This document shows positions 7,681 to 16,771 of a stretch of DNA of 64,000 nt, piece after piece. Location: the NCBI RefSeq assembly GCF_013337185.1, contig NZ_SWDE01000001.1, positions 1,116,001-1,180,000 of the forward strand, written 5' to 3'. The translations under genes were made by a program, and so were the position numbers. The first letter of the stretch is position 1. Each line of letters begins with the position of its first letter. The stretch comes from Serratia proteamaculans (GTDB lineage: Bacteria > Pseudomonadota > Gammaproteobacteria > Enterobacterales > Enterobacteriaceae). Under the pieces are notes generated by a model. The model had not been told where the DNA came from. It was given only the letters and a program-made list of their open reading frames with translations, and ran no database searches.

Positions 7681-8217
7681 TTAGGCTTTGTTCAGCACCA
7701 GTTGGCCGCTTTTATCCAGCGGGATCTGGGTGCCGGGATCGTGATCCATGCGGATCTTGCCCTGCTGAGTGCCAATCTTATAGGTCACGTCGTAACCCAG
7801 CATTTTCTGTGATTTGTCGTAAACCGTTCTGCAACGCTGCTGCGTGCTGGTGGTGCTGTCGTTATTCTGCATCGCACCCTGCACCTGGTTACCGGCATAA
7901 CCGCCGCCCAAGGCACCCACCACCGTCGCCACATCACGACCACGACCACCACCGAACTGATGGCCAATAACGCCACCGGCTACTGCACCCAGAACCGAAC
8001 CGGCAATGCGGTTCTCATCCTGCACTGGCGCACGATGAGTGACGGTCACATTGCGACATTCCTGACGCGGTGTTTTGATGGTTTCTTTGATCGGCGTTGC
8101 GGCAATGACCTGCGCGTATTGCGGACCGGAAGAAAAAACATCAAGACTGGCCACCGCAGCAATACCCAGAGCAGCTGCAATACCAATACCCACACCGGCT
8201 AACATTGACTTGTTCAC
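7681..8217 (-). CDS. ycfJ: Glycine-zipper 2TM protein YcfJ
   Basis: A 178-residue envelope protein very close to E. coli YcfJ (UmoD-like). It has an N-terminal membrane/signal segment, then ATPIKETIKTPRQECRNVTV, then a glycine zipper (AGSVLGAVAGGVIGHQFGGG and VVGALGGGYAGNQ), and a C-terminal part ending in PGTQIPLDKSGQLVLNK. The start is a GTG at 8215-8217, because AGGAGG sits seven bases upstream and the product then begins exactly like the E. coli protein. Function is poorly defined; YcfJ relatives influence biofilm and regulatory signalling at the envelope. Confidence 0.9.
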   Translation of the reverse strand: MNKSMLAGVGIGIAAALGIAAVASLDVFSSGPQYAQVIAATPIKETIKTPRQECRNVTVTHRAPVQDENRIAGSVLGAVAGGVIGHQFGGGRGRDVATVVGALGGGYAGNQVQGAMQNNDSTTSTQQRCRTVYDKSQKMLGYDVTYKIGTQQGKIRMDHDPGTQIPLDKSGQLVLNKA

Positions 8218-8578
8218 AGGAAATCCTCCTGAAAGTGTTACCACGCATTTGTACCGGGGATTTTACCGACATTGCACCGCGCTTATTATTTTGCGCATTG
8301 GCGGCACGTGGTATTCCGGTTTACGGCGTGCGCGACGCGCCGTCTGTAAACAAGATAAAGTCTGCACAATGTTCCAGAACCTCGCAATAAGACAATGTGA
8401 CCAAAGATGCTGGAAATCGCCCTTACCCCCAGTGTTTAGGAGGAATCTTAAGACTTTTACCCATAACCACGGGACATTGTGCTGAACAATCAGCCCGTAA
8501 CGGCCCTATCGCACGGGGGACCGGCATAAAAAAACCCACGCGGGCGAACCGGCGTGGGTGGGTCAAGATCGGCAACTG
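8218..8578. other. Intergenic region between ycfJ and ndh
   Basis: It holds the ycfJ leader with its AGGAGG site, a 6-bp hairpin ACGGCG/CGCCGT (8323-8343), and the ndh terminator at 8527-8560. No further gene is apparent. Confidence 0.6.
8527..8560 (-). terminator. Terminator of ndh
   Basis: Stem ACCCACGC/GCGTGGGT (8534-8559), with a T tract after it on the reverse strand. Confidence 0.85.
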
Positions 8579-9883
8579 TTAGTGCATTTTCAACCGCGGG
8601 CGGATCACCCGGTTGATGCCGCCAACCAGCATCATCAGGCCGGTTTTAATATAACCGTGTAAAGCCACCTGGTGCATACGGTACAGCGAGATGTAGACGA
8701 AGCGTGCAATGCGGCCTTCGACCATCATAGAACCACGCATCAGGTTGCCCATCAGGCTGCCAACGGTGCTGAAACGGGACAGAGACACCAGCGAACCATG
8801 GTCTTTGTACACGTAAGGCTTCAGCGTCTGACCGTTCATCAGCGCCAGAATGTTGGTGAAGCAGCGTGATGCCATCTGGTGCGCCGACTGCGCACGTGGA
8901 GGCACAAAACCACCGCCCTCTTTCGGACAGGAAGCGCAGTCACCGATAGCGAAAATATTCGGATCGCGCGTGGTCTGCAGCGTAGGTTCCACCACCAGCT
9001 GATTAATACGGTTGGTTTCCAGCCCGGCGATGTCCTTCATAAAGTCCGGCGCCTTGATACCGGCCGCCCACACCATCAGATCGGCATCGATAAATTCGCC
9101 GCCCTTGGTGTTCAGACCCTTGGCATCCGCGCTAGTGACCATGGTGTTAGTCAATACGCGCACGCCCAGTTTGTTCAGTTCCTGATGCGCAGCGGCGGAA
9201 ATACGCGGTGGCAACGCAGGCAGAATACGCTCACCCGCTTCGACCAGCGTCACGTTCAGTGCGCTGTTGTCCAGGCCTTCAAAACCATAGCTGTGCAGTT
9301 GCTTCACCGCGTTATGCAACTCTGCGGACAGTTCCACCCCGGTGGCACCACCGCCGACGATGGCGATATTCACCCGCTCTTTTTGCCCCGGCTGTGCAGA
9401 GAATTTGAGGAACAGGTTCAGCATTTCGTTGTGGAAACGACGTGCCTGGTGGGGGTTGTCCAGGAAGATACAGTGATCTTTCACGCCGGCAGTACCGAAA
9501 TCGTTCGAGGTGCTCCCCAGCGCCATCACCAGGATGTCGTAAGGCAGCTCGCGTGCAGGAACCAGTTCAGCACCGTGCTCGTCGCAGATTTGCGCCAACT
9601 GCAGGGTTTGCGTTTCGCGATTAATGTTGGTCAGCGAGCCCAACTGGAAGCTGAAAGAGTGATTGCGCGCGTGTGCCAGATAGCTCAGCGCGTCGACGCC
9701 ATCATCAAGGGAGCCGGTTGCTACTTCATGCAGCAAGGGTTTCCACAGATGGCTGTGATTGCGGTCTACCAGCGTGATTTCTGCTTTGTGCTTACGACCG
9801 AGTTTATGGCCCAGGCTGGTCGCCAGTTCCAGACCACCGGCACCACCGCCGACAATGACGATTTTTTTCTTTGGCGTTGTCAA
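8579..9883 (-). CDS. ndh: Type II NADH:quinone oxidoreductase
   Basis: A 434-residue single-subunit NADH dehydrogenase of the inner-membrane face. It passes electrons from NADH to quinone without pumping protons. Two Rossmann motifs are visible: [19 protein letters not shown] at the N terminus for FAD, and [18 protein letters not shown] near residue 170 for NADH. The C terminus has the amphipathic membrane-binding helix region ending RPRLKMH. Translation starts at a TTG (9881-9883) preceded by GGGGG, as in E. coli ndh, and MTTPKKK matches the family start. A perfect FNR box lies upstream, so repression without oxygen is expected. Confidence 0.96.
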   Translation of the reverse strand: MTTPKKKIVIVGGGAGGLELATSLGHKLGRKHKAEITLVDRNHSHLWKPLLHEVATGSLDDGVDALSYLAHARNHSFSFQLGSLTNINRETQTLQLAQICDEHGAELVPARELPYDILVMALGSTSNDFGTAGVKDHCIFLDNPHQARRFHNEMLNLFLKFSAQPGQKERVNIAIVGGGATGVELSAELHNAVKQLHSYGFEGLDNSALNVTLVEAGERILPALPPRISAAAHQELNKLGVRVLTNTMVTSADAKGLNTKGGEFIDADLMVWAAGIKAPDFMKDIAGLETNRINQLVVEPTLQTTRDPNIFAIGDCASCPKEGGGFVPPRAQSAHQMASRCFTNILALMNGQTLKPYVYKDHGSLVSLSRFSTVGSLMGNLMRGSMMVEGRIARFVYISLYRMHQVALHGYIKTGLMMLVGGINRVIRPRLKMH

Positions 9884-10215
9884 AATAACCCCCTAAATGT
9901 GAACCAATTGTTGCCTAAGGGTAAATAAATAATATCCTTAGAATACATAGGGTTCGCTTAAAATAAACCTGCTATCTGAAGTCAGAATAGCATGTGGGGT
10001 TATTTGGTCATACCAAAATTGATGTACATCAAACTTTTTTGGTTAAAGCCTGGACGAAGCGAAATTTTGAGGATTGTGATTCAAATAGTTAGCGCGAGAT
10101 CACAGTTTTAAATTTTGTCCCTCAACGGGAAAAACGGGGCTTTCAGGCAAAGAAATGCCGCAATTTTTGTCTGTTCAGAACAATCATTGCGGCGCTGTCG
10201 GGCGTTATGAAACTG
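9884..10215. other. Promoter region of ndh and downstream region of ycfP
   Basis: A 332-base gap with the FNR box at 10019-10032. The half nearest ndh holds its ribosome binding site and leader. I see no gene. Confidence 0.6.
10019..10032 (-). promoter_or_regulatory. FNR binding site of ndh
   Basis: TTGATGTACATCAA is a perfect match to the FNR consensus TTGAT-N4-ATCAA. It lies about 140 bases upstream of the ndh start codon. FNR represses ndh anaerobically in E. coli. Confidence 0.85.
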
Positions 10216-10758
10216 TTAAGGCAGAGTCTTGAATGCCTTGATGCGTTGCAGATGTGGCGACAGGTTTTTGAACTTGTGGGTCTGCTGTTCATCCCAGACA
10301 ATTTCATAGTACTTGTGCAACAGTTCAGCACTGAGCTGGCTGTCCAGCACCTCGTCGTGGCGGGAAAGCACCGCCAGACAGCGATCGCGGTTTTTCTCAC
10401 GGAAGTCCTCCACACACTTGGTGGCGATATCGCGATACTCCTCCGGCCGGTCGATTTTGCCTTGCATATGTTGTTCAGGAGACAAATTGGGGTTGAAGAT
10501 CACCTGGCGGATACCGCACAGAAAGCCGATACGTTCGGCCCAAAAACCCCCGAGGCCCACCCCGCAGATCAGCGAATGTTTGTCGCCTCCCTGCTGAACC
10601 GCCTTGTCCACTTCTTTCAACAAATGCTGCATGTCATGGCGTGGGTGCAAGGTGCTGTAACTGATAAAGCGTACGTCAGGATCGATAAACTGTAGCTGTA
10701 ATACCTTTTCATGATTGCCGGGACTGGTGGAATCAAAGCCATGTAAATAGATAATCAT
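10216..10758 (-). CDS. ycfP: YcfP, YqiA-like alpha/beta hydrolase family protein
   Basis: A 180-residue protein that starts [18 protein letters not shown] and matches the UPF0227/YcfP family throughout. The fold resembles an alpha/beta hydrolase, but the nucleophile elbow reads GVGLGG instead of GxSxG, so catalysis is doubtful. It is the last gene of the hinT-ycfL-lpoB-thiK-nagZ-ycfP run, as in E. coli. The ATG at 10756-10758 is preceded by GAGG. Function unknown. Confidence 0.92.
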   Translation of the reverse strand: MIIYLHGFDSTSPGNHEKVLQLQFIDPDVRFISYSTLHPRHDMQHLLKEVDKAVQQGGDKHSLICGVGLGGFWAERIGFLCGIRQVIFNPNLSPEQHMQGKIDRPEEYRDIATKCVEDFREKNRDRCLAVLSRHDEVLDSQLSAELLHKYYEIVWDEQQTHKFKNLSPHLQRIKAFKTLP

Positions 10759-10830
10759 CTGGATCCTCGCAACAAACGGAGGGCCGCGCCGCAGCCCTCA
10801 TCATTTACGCCGCACTACGACGTCCTGGGT

Positions 10831-11862
10831 TCACCCTGCATTACGCTGCTTGTGCTCTTCCCAGCGTTCGCTGAGCGCATTCAGCTCTTTATGCGCCTGC
10901 TGCCAGCGCGCAGAATCGCGCAGCTCCTGACGGGTGAACTGACCGCGATGATATAACTGCTTCACCCGCTCTGCTTTGACCGGGGACAGGTTATCCAGCA
11001 CGCTGACCGCCCCTGCGCGGTTATTGCATACCAGGATCATGTCGCAGCCCGCATCCAATGCTGCCTGCCCGCGCTCGGCATAACTGCCCATAATCGCCGC
11101 CCCTTCCATCGACAGATCGTCCGAGAAGATAACGCCGTCAAAGCCCAATTCCTGGCGCAGGATCTGTTTTAGCCAGTAAGGCGAGCCGCTGGCCGGACGT
11201 GGGTCTGCTTCAGTATAGATGACGTGCGCCGGCATCACGGCGTCCAGCAGTTGACGGTTGATCAATTCGCGGAAGATCGCCATATCATGTTCGCGGATCT
11301 CAGCCAACGGACGCGGATCGCGAGGGGTTTCCTTGTGCGAATCCGCACTGACGGCACCGTGGCCAGGGAAATGCTTGCCGGTGGTTTTCATCCCGGCGCT
11401 GTGCATGCCCAGAATGAAACGCTCGGCCATCACCAACGCCTGCTGCGGATCGCTGTGGAACGAGCGCTCGCCAATCGCCGCGCTGACGTGGCCAATATCC
11501 AGCACCGGTGCGAAGCTGATATCGATATCCTGCGCGATCATTTCCGCCGCCATCAACCAACCGGCTTCCTGTGCCAGACGCCCGCCCTCATGCGCTTCGT
11601 TTAATGCGGCGAATGACTGCGCCGCCGGCAGACGGGTGAAACCTTCGCGGAAGCGCTGCACGCGGCCGCCTTCCTGATCCACCGCCACCACCAGCCGATG
11701 GTGAGAAGCCTCGCGGATTTGGCGTACCAGCTCACGCAGCTGTTGCGCATCGTGGAAATTGCGGGTGAACAAGATCAGGCCGCCCACCAGCGGGTGTTTC
11801 AGGATCTCACGTTCTTCTGCGTCCAGCTCATAGCTGGCGACATCTAACATTACTGGGCCCAC
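10831..11862 (-). CDS. nagZ: Beta-N-acetylhexosaminidase NagZ
   Basis: A 343-residue cytoplasmic glycoside hydrolase family 3 enzyme. It removes GlcNAc from anhydro-muropeptides during peptidoglycan recycling, and its products feed AmpR-dependent beta-lactamase induction. Clear motifs are [15 protein letters not shown], the catalytic loop [16 protein letters not shown] with the Asp-His pair, and [14 protein letters not shown] with the nucleophile Asp. I chose the second of two in-frame GTG codons (11860-11862), because the first overlaps the ribosome binding site GAGG and the product then begins GPVMLD as in E. coli. Confidence 0.95.
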   Translation of the reverse strand: MGPVMLDVASYELDAEEREILKHPLVGGLILFTRNFHDAQQLRELVRQIREASHHRLVVAVDQEGGRVQRFREGFTRLPAAQSFAALNEAHEGGRLAQEAGWLMAAEMIAQDIDISFAPVLDIGHVSAAIGERSFHSDPQQALVMAERFILGMHSAGMKTTGKHFPGHGAVSADSHKETPRDPRPLAEIREHDMAIFRELINRQLLDAVMPAHVIYTEADPRPASGSPYWLKQILRQELGFDGVIFSDDLSMEGAAIMGSYAERGQAALDAGCDMILVCNNRAGAVSVLDNLSPVKAERVKQLYHRGQFTRQELRDSARWQQAHKELNALSERWEEHKQRNAG

Positions 11863-11881
11863 GGCCACCTCACTTCACTAT

Positions 11882-12751
11882 TTATTCAGAACATGGGGAT
11901 GTTAAACAAAAACGCCGGTGCAACACTGCGCCCCAGCGCAAAAATTCGGGATCGCCGGTTTGTTGCCAGCGCACTTCAAACCATAACAGCATCAGGTAAT
12001 CTACCCACGGTAACCAGCGCTGCACCTGTGCGCTCAGCAAGGGTAAATTTGAGTAGCCGATGCGAGCATAATGCCCTAAAAATTGCTGTTGATCGGCTGA
12101 CGACCAGGCATTGCCGCGAAACAGTGCGGCGATATCCAGCGCGATATCCCCGTCGGCCGCATACTCCCAGTCAATCAGCCGCAAGCCTTGACCCTGTGCG
12201 ATCAGATTGCCCGGATGAATATCCATATGCAGGGGGGCCAGTTTTAGTGGCGTTGGGGGACGACGACGCAGAAAACGCTGATGCAGCTTTAACCAGGCAG
12301 GTGTCAGGCGTCGGGGATCCAGCTGCTGCCAGTAGCGAGTAAACTGCCGATGCAGGCTCAGCGGGTAGCCACTGGGCGGCCGTTGATGTAAACCGGCCAT
12401 CAACTCAGCCAGATTGCCGCCTTCATTCAGCCGGGCAAAACCCGCCGCAGTGACAACGTCACCAGTGAGCCATTGCAAGATAATCCACTGATTATTCTGC
12501 GCTAAAACTTGCGGCCCGATGTCCTTACCGACACGACACAACACCCGCGCCTCACGCCGACGACTGACGCCCAACGCGCTTTTTTCTGCGCTTTGCTGGC
12601 GAGCCAATAGCTGCACGCCCTCGCCTTCAATCCGCCAGCTTTCACCGGTCAGTCCCTGTACCGGACTGAAACGACAACCGGCGGTTTTCACCGCCGGCAG
12701 TTCGCGCTCAATCAGTCTTCGCAGTGCGGCTTCAGTGTGTAACGGCGCCAT
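11882..12751 (-). CDS. thiK: Thiamine kinase ThiK
   Basis: A 289-residue aminoglycoside-phosphotransferase-fold kinase that phosphorylates thiamine for salvage. The catalytic signature LHMDIHPGNLIAQG followed by LRLIDWEYAADGDIALD is conserved. The start is placed at an ATG inside the end of lpoB (20-base overlap); a GTG seven codons upstream is the alternative. The overlap implies translational coupling with lpoB. The sequence is only moderately close to the E. coli protein, as is usual for this gene. Confidence 0.88.
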   Translation of the reverse strand: MAPLHTEAALRRLIERELPAVKTAGCRFSPVQGLTGESWRIEGEGVQLLARQQSAEKSALGVSRRREARVLCRVGKDIGPQVLAQNNQWIILQWLTGDVVTAAGFARLNEGGNLAELMAGLHQRPPSGYPLSLHRQFTRYWQQLDPRRLTPAWLKLHQRFLRRRPPTPLKLAPLHMDIHPGNLIAQGQGLRLIDWEYAADGDIALDIAALFRGNAWSSADQQQFLGHYARIGYSNLPLLSAQVQRWLPWVDYLMLLWFEVRWQQTGDPEFLRWGAVLHRRFCLTSPCSE

Positions 12752-13319
12752 TGCCTGACCAGACGATTTCACCGCTTTGCACCAGCATCAATTGCATATC
12801 CAGCGTAGGTGACTTCACATCACCACTGACGTCGCTGTACAGCACGTACTGCGCGCTGACGATACGCGCCAGACCAATCGCCTTGCTACGTGAGCCCAGG
12901 CTGTCATCCGCCGACAGGCCCAGCGTCTGTTTGGCGGTGGCCAACTGCGCTTCCGGCACGATGGAGAAGGTTTTATTTGATGCCAAAGCCTTGTGCAGTG
13001 CGGAGGTCGCTTTCGCGGTCTGCAACGCACCGTTGGTGTTGTTCTTCACGCTGTCGAGCAGCAGCACGCTGCCCGGATTAACGCCATCAGCTTTCAGCAT
13101 CTGATTGACCAGCGGCTGTACGCTGCTCAGCCAATCGAGCTGCTGGATCTTTGGCGGTTGCGGGACAGGTTCAGTCACCGGTGGCTGCGGTTCTTCGGTC
13201 ACCGGCGGCGTCACCGGCTCAACGGTCACCGGCGGTTGCGGTTGTTCCGGCTCCGGCGGGCGAGACAGACAACCGGTTAACACCAACGCGGCCAGCGCGA
13301 CAAATAGATACTTTTTCAT
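12732..13319 (-). CDS. lpoB: Outer-membrane lipoprotein LpoB, activator of PBP1b
   Basis: A 195-residue lipoprotein with lipobox LVLTGC at residues 14-19. A proline/glutamate/valine-rich linker follows (repeats of EPQPPVTE and PVTPPVTEE) that spans the periplasm, then the globular TolB-like domain that docks on the UB2H domain of PBP1b. MKKYLF at 13317-13319 is preceded by AGAGGG. It belongs to the ycfL-lpoB-thiK-nagZ cluster. Confidence 0.94.
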   Translation of the reverse strand: MKKYLFVALAALVLTGCLSRPPEPEQPQPPVTVEPVTPPVTEEPQPPVTEPVPQPPKIQQLDWLSSVQPLVNQMLKADGVNPGSVLLLDSVKNNTNGALQTAKATSALHKALASNKTFSIVPEAQLATAKQTLGLSADDSLGSRSKAIGLARIVSAQYVLYSDVSGDVKSPTLDMQLMLVQSGEIVWSGNGAVTH

Positions 13320-13346
13320 TAATCCCTCTCTCAATGAACCAAGAGT

Positions 13347-13736
13347 TTACAAGAATAGATACAGACGCACGCGCTTGGCATCGAGGTTGCCATTGAGCGA
13401 GTAAATGGTGGCGTCTGAATTTGGCGCAATAGTAATGGTGCGCGGCGCTTCAAAAGGCCGGATATCCAGCCCCTGATCGTCATACCAGTAGAAGCGATAG
13501 TGCACCGTGACCGGCGTTGGTTGGCTGTTGCTGAGTTCCGAAGTCGCCATCACCCGCCCGGAAGCGTTGGAAATCGACGGATTATCGGCCAGAATGCCCG
13601 CGGTCAGCACCGGCGAATCCATCACTACCGTCTGGCGGTCGTTAACCGCAATGCCACGCGGGCTACTACAGCCCATCAGTATGATGGCGGGTAACGTCAG
13701 CGCCATCAGACAACGCAGGGTTTTGCTATAGCGCAT
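13347..13736 (-). CDS. ycfL: YcfL family lipoprotein
   Basis: A 129-residue secreted protein with lipobox ILMGC (Cys near residue 23) and a beta-rich DUF1425 domain. That domain carries the conserved stretches RGIAVNDRQTVVMDSPVL and VHYRFYWYDDQGLDI. The ATG is preceded by GAGGAAA. It lies between hinT and lpoB, as in E. coli. The function is not established; outer-membrane location is inferred from the lipobox. Confidence 0.92.
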   Translation of the reverse strand: MRYSKTLRCLMALTLPAIILMGCSSPRGIAVNDRQTVVMDSPVLTAGILADNPSISNASGRVMATSELSNSQPTPVTVHYRFYWYDDQGLDIRPFEAPRTITIAPNSDATIYSLNGNLDAKRVRLYLFL

Positions 13737-13748
13737 TATTTTCCTCGA

Positions 13749-14099
13749 TTAGCGTGACAGCAGCGGCCCCAATGAGCGGCCACCGACCAAATGCATATGA
13801 ATATGATAGACCTCCTGGCCGCCATGACGGTTGCAATTGATAATCAGGCGGTAGCCGTCTTCAGCGATACCTTCCTGCTCGGCAATTTTGGCGGCGGCGG
13901 TGATCATGCGGCCCAGAGCGGCTTCGTGCTCAACGGTGACGTCATTGATGGTGGGGATCAGCACATTGGGTACGATCAGAATATGGGTCGGAGCCTGAGG
14001 TGAAATATCACGGAAAGCGGTGACCAGTTCATCCTGGTAAACCACATCAGCAGGAATTTCGCGGCGGATAATTTTACTGAAAATCGTTTCTTCGGCCAT
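13749..14099 (-). CDS. hinT: HinT purine nucleoside phosphoramidase
   Basis: A 116-residue HIT-family enzyme that hydrolyses AMP-lysine-type phosphoramidates. The C-terminal active site [11 protein letters not shown] contains the HxHxH histidine triad. The start [11 protein letters not shown] at 14097-14099 has AAGGAA upstream. A longer in-frame reading to 14252 has no signal or domain and was not used. First gene of the downstream ycfL-ycfP run. Confidence 0.95.
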   Translation of the reverse strand: MAEETIFSKIIRREIPADVVYQDELVTAFRDISPQAPTHILIVPNVLIPTINDVTVEHEAALGRMITAAAKIAEQEGIAEDGYRLIINCNRHGGQEVYHIHMHLVGGRSLGPLLSR

Positions 14100-14353
14100 C
14101 TGGCGTTCCTTGTAGAAGAAAATAAGCTGTACGCAGTATGAGTGACAAATTCTACTGCTTTCAACCTGATTGCGCACTTTCCGCGTTGAGTGATGCAGAA
14201 TCAGACAACCGGTCAGGGTAATCGTGCCGCTATCAGCGTTGCCCAGCGGCATTCATCTGATTTTTTTCACTTTGGTTATTCACTATTGTTGCTTTACTTG
14301 CCTGTTGCCGCCGCCAATAGTAACCCTATGATTAAAAACGGATAGGTAACAAC

Positions 14354-15259
14354 ATGCGATGCAAAACCCTGGTACTTAGCGCGCTGCTGCTGTGCGGCCA
14401 TGTAGCGGCTGAAACCAAAAGCATTATTGACCTGCAGGCTAATCGGCAACATTTGCGTGCCGCGAAAAACCCAGCCGCGGTGGCCCTGATCCCGGCTAAT
14501 TACGTTTTTGCCATACCAGGCAAGCTGACCGTCGCGGTGGCCTCTGAAAATTCTCCGCCACTGGCGCTGTTTGCCGAAGATAATAAAACGCTGATTGGCA
14601 GCGACCCAGATATAGCACAACTTGTGGCGGACAGCCTGGGGCTGGAACTGAATCTGGTGCCCACCTCCTGGGAAGACTGGCCACTAGGGATCAGCTCGGG
14701 CAAGTACGATGCCGCCATTTTCAATATTGCCGTCACCAAGTTGCGTAAGACCAGGTTTGATTTCGCCACCTACCGCGTGGATACGCTGGGTTTTTATGTG
14801 AAATCCACCAGCAAAATCACCTCCATCAACCAACCTGCGGACATTGCCGGGCTGCGGGTTATTGTCGGCTCGGGGACCAATCAGGAAAATATCCTGCTTG
14901 GCTGGGATAAACAGAACCGCGCCAACGGCCTGGCACCCGTGCAGCCGATTTATGTCACCGACGATGCTGCCGCTAACCTGAGCATTCAGTCTGGACGCAC
15001 CGACGCATTCTTCGGCCCCCACTCTACCGGTGCCTACAAGGCGGCACTGACCGGCAAAACCAAAATGGTCGGGATTGGACCGAACGTGGCGTATGTGGCA
15101 GTGACCACCAAAAAAGATAACGGTCTGGTTGCGGCCATCAATGCCGCCATCAATGGGGTGATCGCCAGCGGCGAGTATGGCCAGGTGCTGGACCGTTGGG
15201 GCGAACAGGATGAGAAGGTCTCGCGCTCCACCATCAACCCGCCGGGTATTGGCGACTAG
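14354..15259 (+). CDS. Orphan periplasmic amino-acid-type solute-binding protein
   Basis: A 301-residue family 3 substrate-binding protein with a cleaved signal peptide (cut near residue 19, HVAA-ETK). The ligand-binding fold is visible in LTVAVASENSPPLALFAEDN, IGSDPDIAQLVADSLG, and DAAIFNIAVTKLRKTRFDFA. No permease or ATPase gene lies nearby, so it must use a remote transporter or act in sensing. It is convergent with the HxlR gene and the two stop codons share bases (CTAG at 15256-15259). The ligand cannot be named from sequence. This is an accessory gene relative to E. coli. Confidence 0.85.
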   Translation: MRCKTLVLSALLLCGHVAAETKSIIDLQANRQHLRAAKNPAAVALIPANYVFAIPGKLTVAVASENSPPLALFAEDNKTLIGSDPDIAQLVADSLGLELNLVPTSWEDWPLGISSGKYDAAIFNIAVTKLRKTRFDFATYRVDTLGFYVKSTSKITSINQPADIAGLRVIVGSGTNQENILLGWDKQNRANGLAPVQPIYVTDDAAANLSIQSGRTDAFFGPHSTGAYKAALTGKTKMVGIGPNVAYVAVTTKKDNGLVAAINAAINGVIASGEYGQVLDRWGEQDEKVSRSTINPPGIGD

Positions 15260-15633
15260 TCCTCTATCAACTGTGGTGCGTGTGCGCGCATCCAGTTGGC
15301 CAACGAGTCGAGCGTTGGGCGCAGCGTTTTGCCCAGTGGCGTAATCTGGTATTCAACACGCGGCGGGACTTCCGGGAACACCTGTCGCGTGACCAGGCCG
15401 CGCTGCTCAAACTGCCGCAGTTGACGCGTCAGCTCTTTCTGGGCGATCGGTGCCACGGCACGCTGTAGTTCGCTGAAACGCACCGGGCTATCGATCAGTA
15501 TCAGTCGGTAGAGGATCGGAATCGCCCATTTCCCCGCCACCAGATTCACGAAGCCCACCATTGGGCAAGGTTCGCCCGCTGCCGGTAACGCCGCTAAATT
15601 TTTTTCCGCTGTCGAACGCCCTGCATTGGTCAT
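15256..15633 (-). CDS. HxlR-family transcriptional regulator
   Basis: A 125-residue DUF24/HxlR winged-helix protein with the family signature VAGKWAIPILYRL, then RFSELQRAVAPIAQKELTRQ and RQFEQRGLVTR. One Cys near residue 23 (EPCPMVGF) is in the position used for redox or electrophile sensing in YodB-like members. It is divergent from the SDR gene at 15733, and the gap contains TAGTA/TACTA repeats, so it probably controls that gene and itself. Confidence 0.88.
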   Translation of the reverse strand: MTNAGRSTAEKNLAALPAAGEPCPMVGFVNLVAGKWAIPILYRLILIDSPVRFSELQRAVAPIAQKELTRQLRQFEQRGLVTRQVFPEVPPRVEYQITPLGKTLRPTLDSLANWMRAHAPQLIED

Positions 15634-15652
15634 TTCATCCCACCTTGTCCTT

Positions 15653-15691
15653 TAGTATCCAAAAGGTGCCTACTATGCAAAAGGTACTATA
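15653..15691. promoter_or_regulatory. Candidate HxlR operator repeats
   Basis: TAGTA (15653-15657) faces TACTA (15671-15675), and a further TACTA lies at 15685-15689. The decamer CAAAAGGT repeats in step at 15660 and 15679. HxlR-family operators commonly have TAGTA/TACTA-type half-sites. Confidence 0.5.
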
Positions 15692-15732
15692 GCGCAAATA
15701 ATGCCTACATCGACAACAAACGGGAGTGGGTT

Positions 15733-16479
15733 ATGTCACGACTTAAAGGTAAGTATGCGTTGATCACCGGCGGCACCAGCGGCATTGGTCTGGAAACTGC
15801 GCGTCAGTTTATTGCTGAGGGCGCCACCGTGGCGATCACCGGCCGCAGCCAAAGTGGCCTCGACGCGGCGGGTGAAGCTCTGGACAACGTGTTGCTGTTG
15901 CGCAGCGATGCCGGGGATATTGCTGAGCAGCGTAGTTTGGCGCAGCAGTTAGCCAGCCATTGGCCACGTCTCGATGTGCTGTACATCAACGCTGGCGATG
16001 TCACCCATCACCCGTTACAGGAATGGGATGAGCAGAGCTATCAGCGTCTGATGGACATCAATCTCAAGGGGCCGTTCTTTCTGATCCAGTCACTGTTGCC
16101 ACTGTTGGCCAATCCGGCGTCGATTATTTTGTGCGGCTCGGTCAGCGCACATATCGGCCTGCCATTAAGCAACGTTTACGCCGCCAGCAAAGCCGGCCTG
16201 CTGTCGCTGGCCAGAACGCTGTCCGGTGAACTGCACCCGCGCGGTATCCGGGTTAACGGCCTCAGCCCCGGCCCGACAGAAACCCCGGCGTTGGGCAAGC
16301 TCGGGTTGAAGGATGCCGATGAGCAAGCGTTACGCGATGAGATCCGCGCGCTGGTACCGATCGGCCGCATGGGCACGGCGCTGGAATTGGCAAAGGCGGC
16401 GGTGTTTTTGGCGTCTGATGAGTCCGCCTTTATGGTGGGCAGTGAGTTGTTGATCGACGGTGGCGTGGGGAATTTGTAA
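15733..16479 (+). CDS. SDR family NAD(P)-dependent oxidoreductase
   Basis: A 248-residue classical short-chain dehydrogenase. It has the cofactor motif ITGGTSGIGLETA, the NAG-like motif YINAGD, the catalytic Ser region ILCGSVSAH, the YAASK catalytic pair and the PGPTETP loop. The ATG is preceded by GGGAG. The substrate is unknown. The divergent HxlR regulator suggests induction by a reactive small molecule such as a quinone or aldehyde, but that is inference. Confidence 0.88.
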   Translation: MSRLKGKYALITGGTSGIGLETARQFIAEGATVAITGRSQSGLDAAGEALDNVLLLRSDAGDIAEQRSLAQQLASHWPRLDVLYINAGDVTHHPLQEWDEQSYQRLMDINLKGPFFLIQSLLPLLANPASIILCGSVSAHIGLPLSNVYAASKAGLLSLARTLSGELHPRGIRVNGLSPGPTETPALGKLGLKDADEQALRDEIRALVPIGRMGTALELAKAAVFLASDESAFMVGSELLIDGGVGNL

Positions 16480-16543
16480 CTGCGTCGGTAAATACCCTGG
16501 GTTTCTCCCTTAAATATCATTCCAAGGGTGTTAATTATTTCAT

Positions 16544-16681
16544 TTGCAACAATCTCACATACCCCGTAAGCAATTATGGGGTCAGCTTACATTACCGCGA
16601 CTACTCTGGCTGGCAGCACTGCCTAAACTGATCAAACAGGGCGAATTGTGGATCCCTTATCGCCAGCCAGAACCCGACTGA
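16544..16681 (+). pseudogene. Possible C-terminal coding remnant
   Basis: The frame ending at the TGA 16679-16681 reads like real protein (LTLPRLLWLAALPKLIKQG, then ELWIPYRQPEPD) but begins only after a stop codon and has no convincing start. It also contains a hairpin ACCCCGTAA/TTATGGGGT (16561-16582). I cannot name the family. It may be the tail of a decayed gene, or chance. Confidence 0.3.
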
Positions 16682-16771
16682 CCCTAGCTATCCCTCCCCC
16701 TCGTTGTATTTTCCTGATAACGCCATGTCTCACCCAACCGGGAGTCATGGGCATAAGTGGAGATTAAGACG

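Noticed and set aside
8879-9928. 349-codon frame antisense to ndh
   Set aside because: No start signal or recognisable motif; the ndh reading has two intact Rossmann motifs.
10066-10085. Second FNR site upstream of ndh (TTTGA...TCAAA)
   Set aside because: The half-sites are ten bases apart, whereas FNR needs TTGAT-N4-ATCAA; spacing does not fit.
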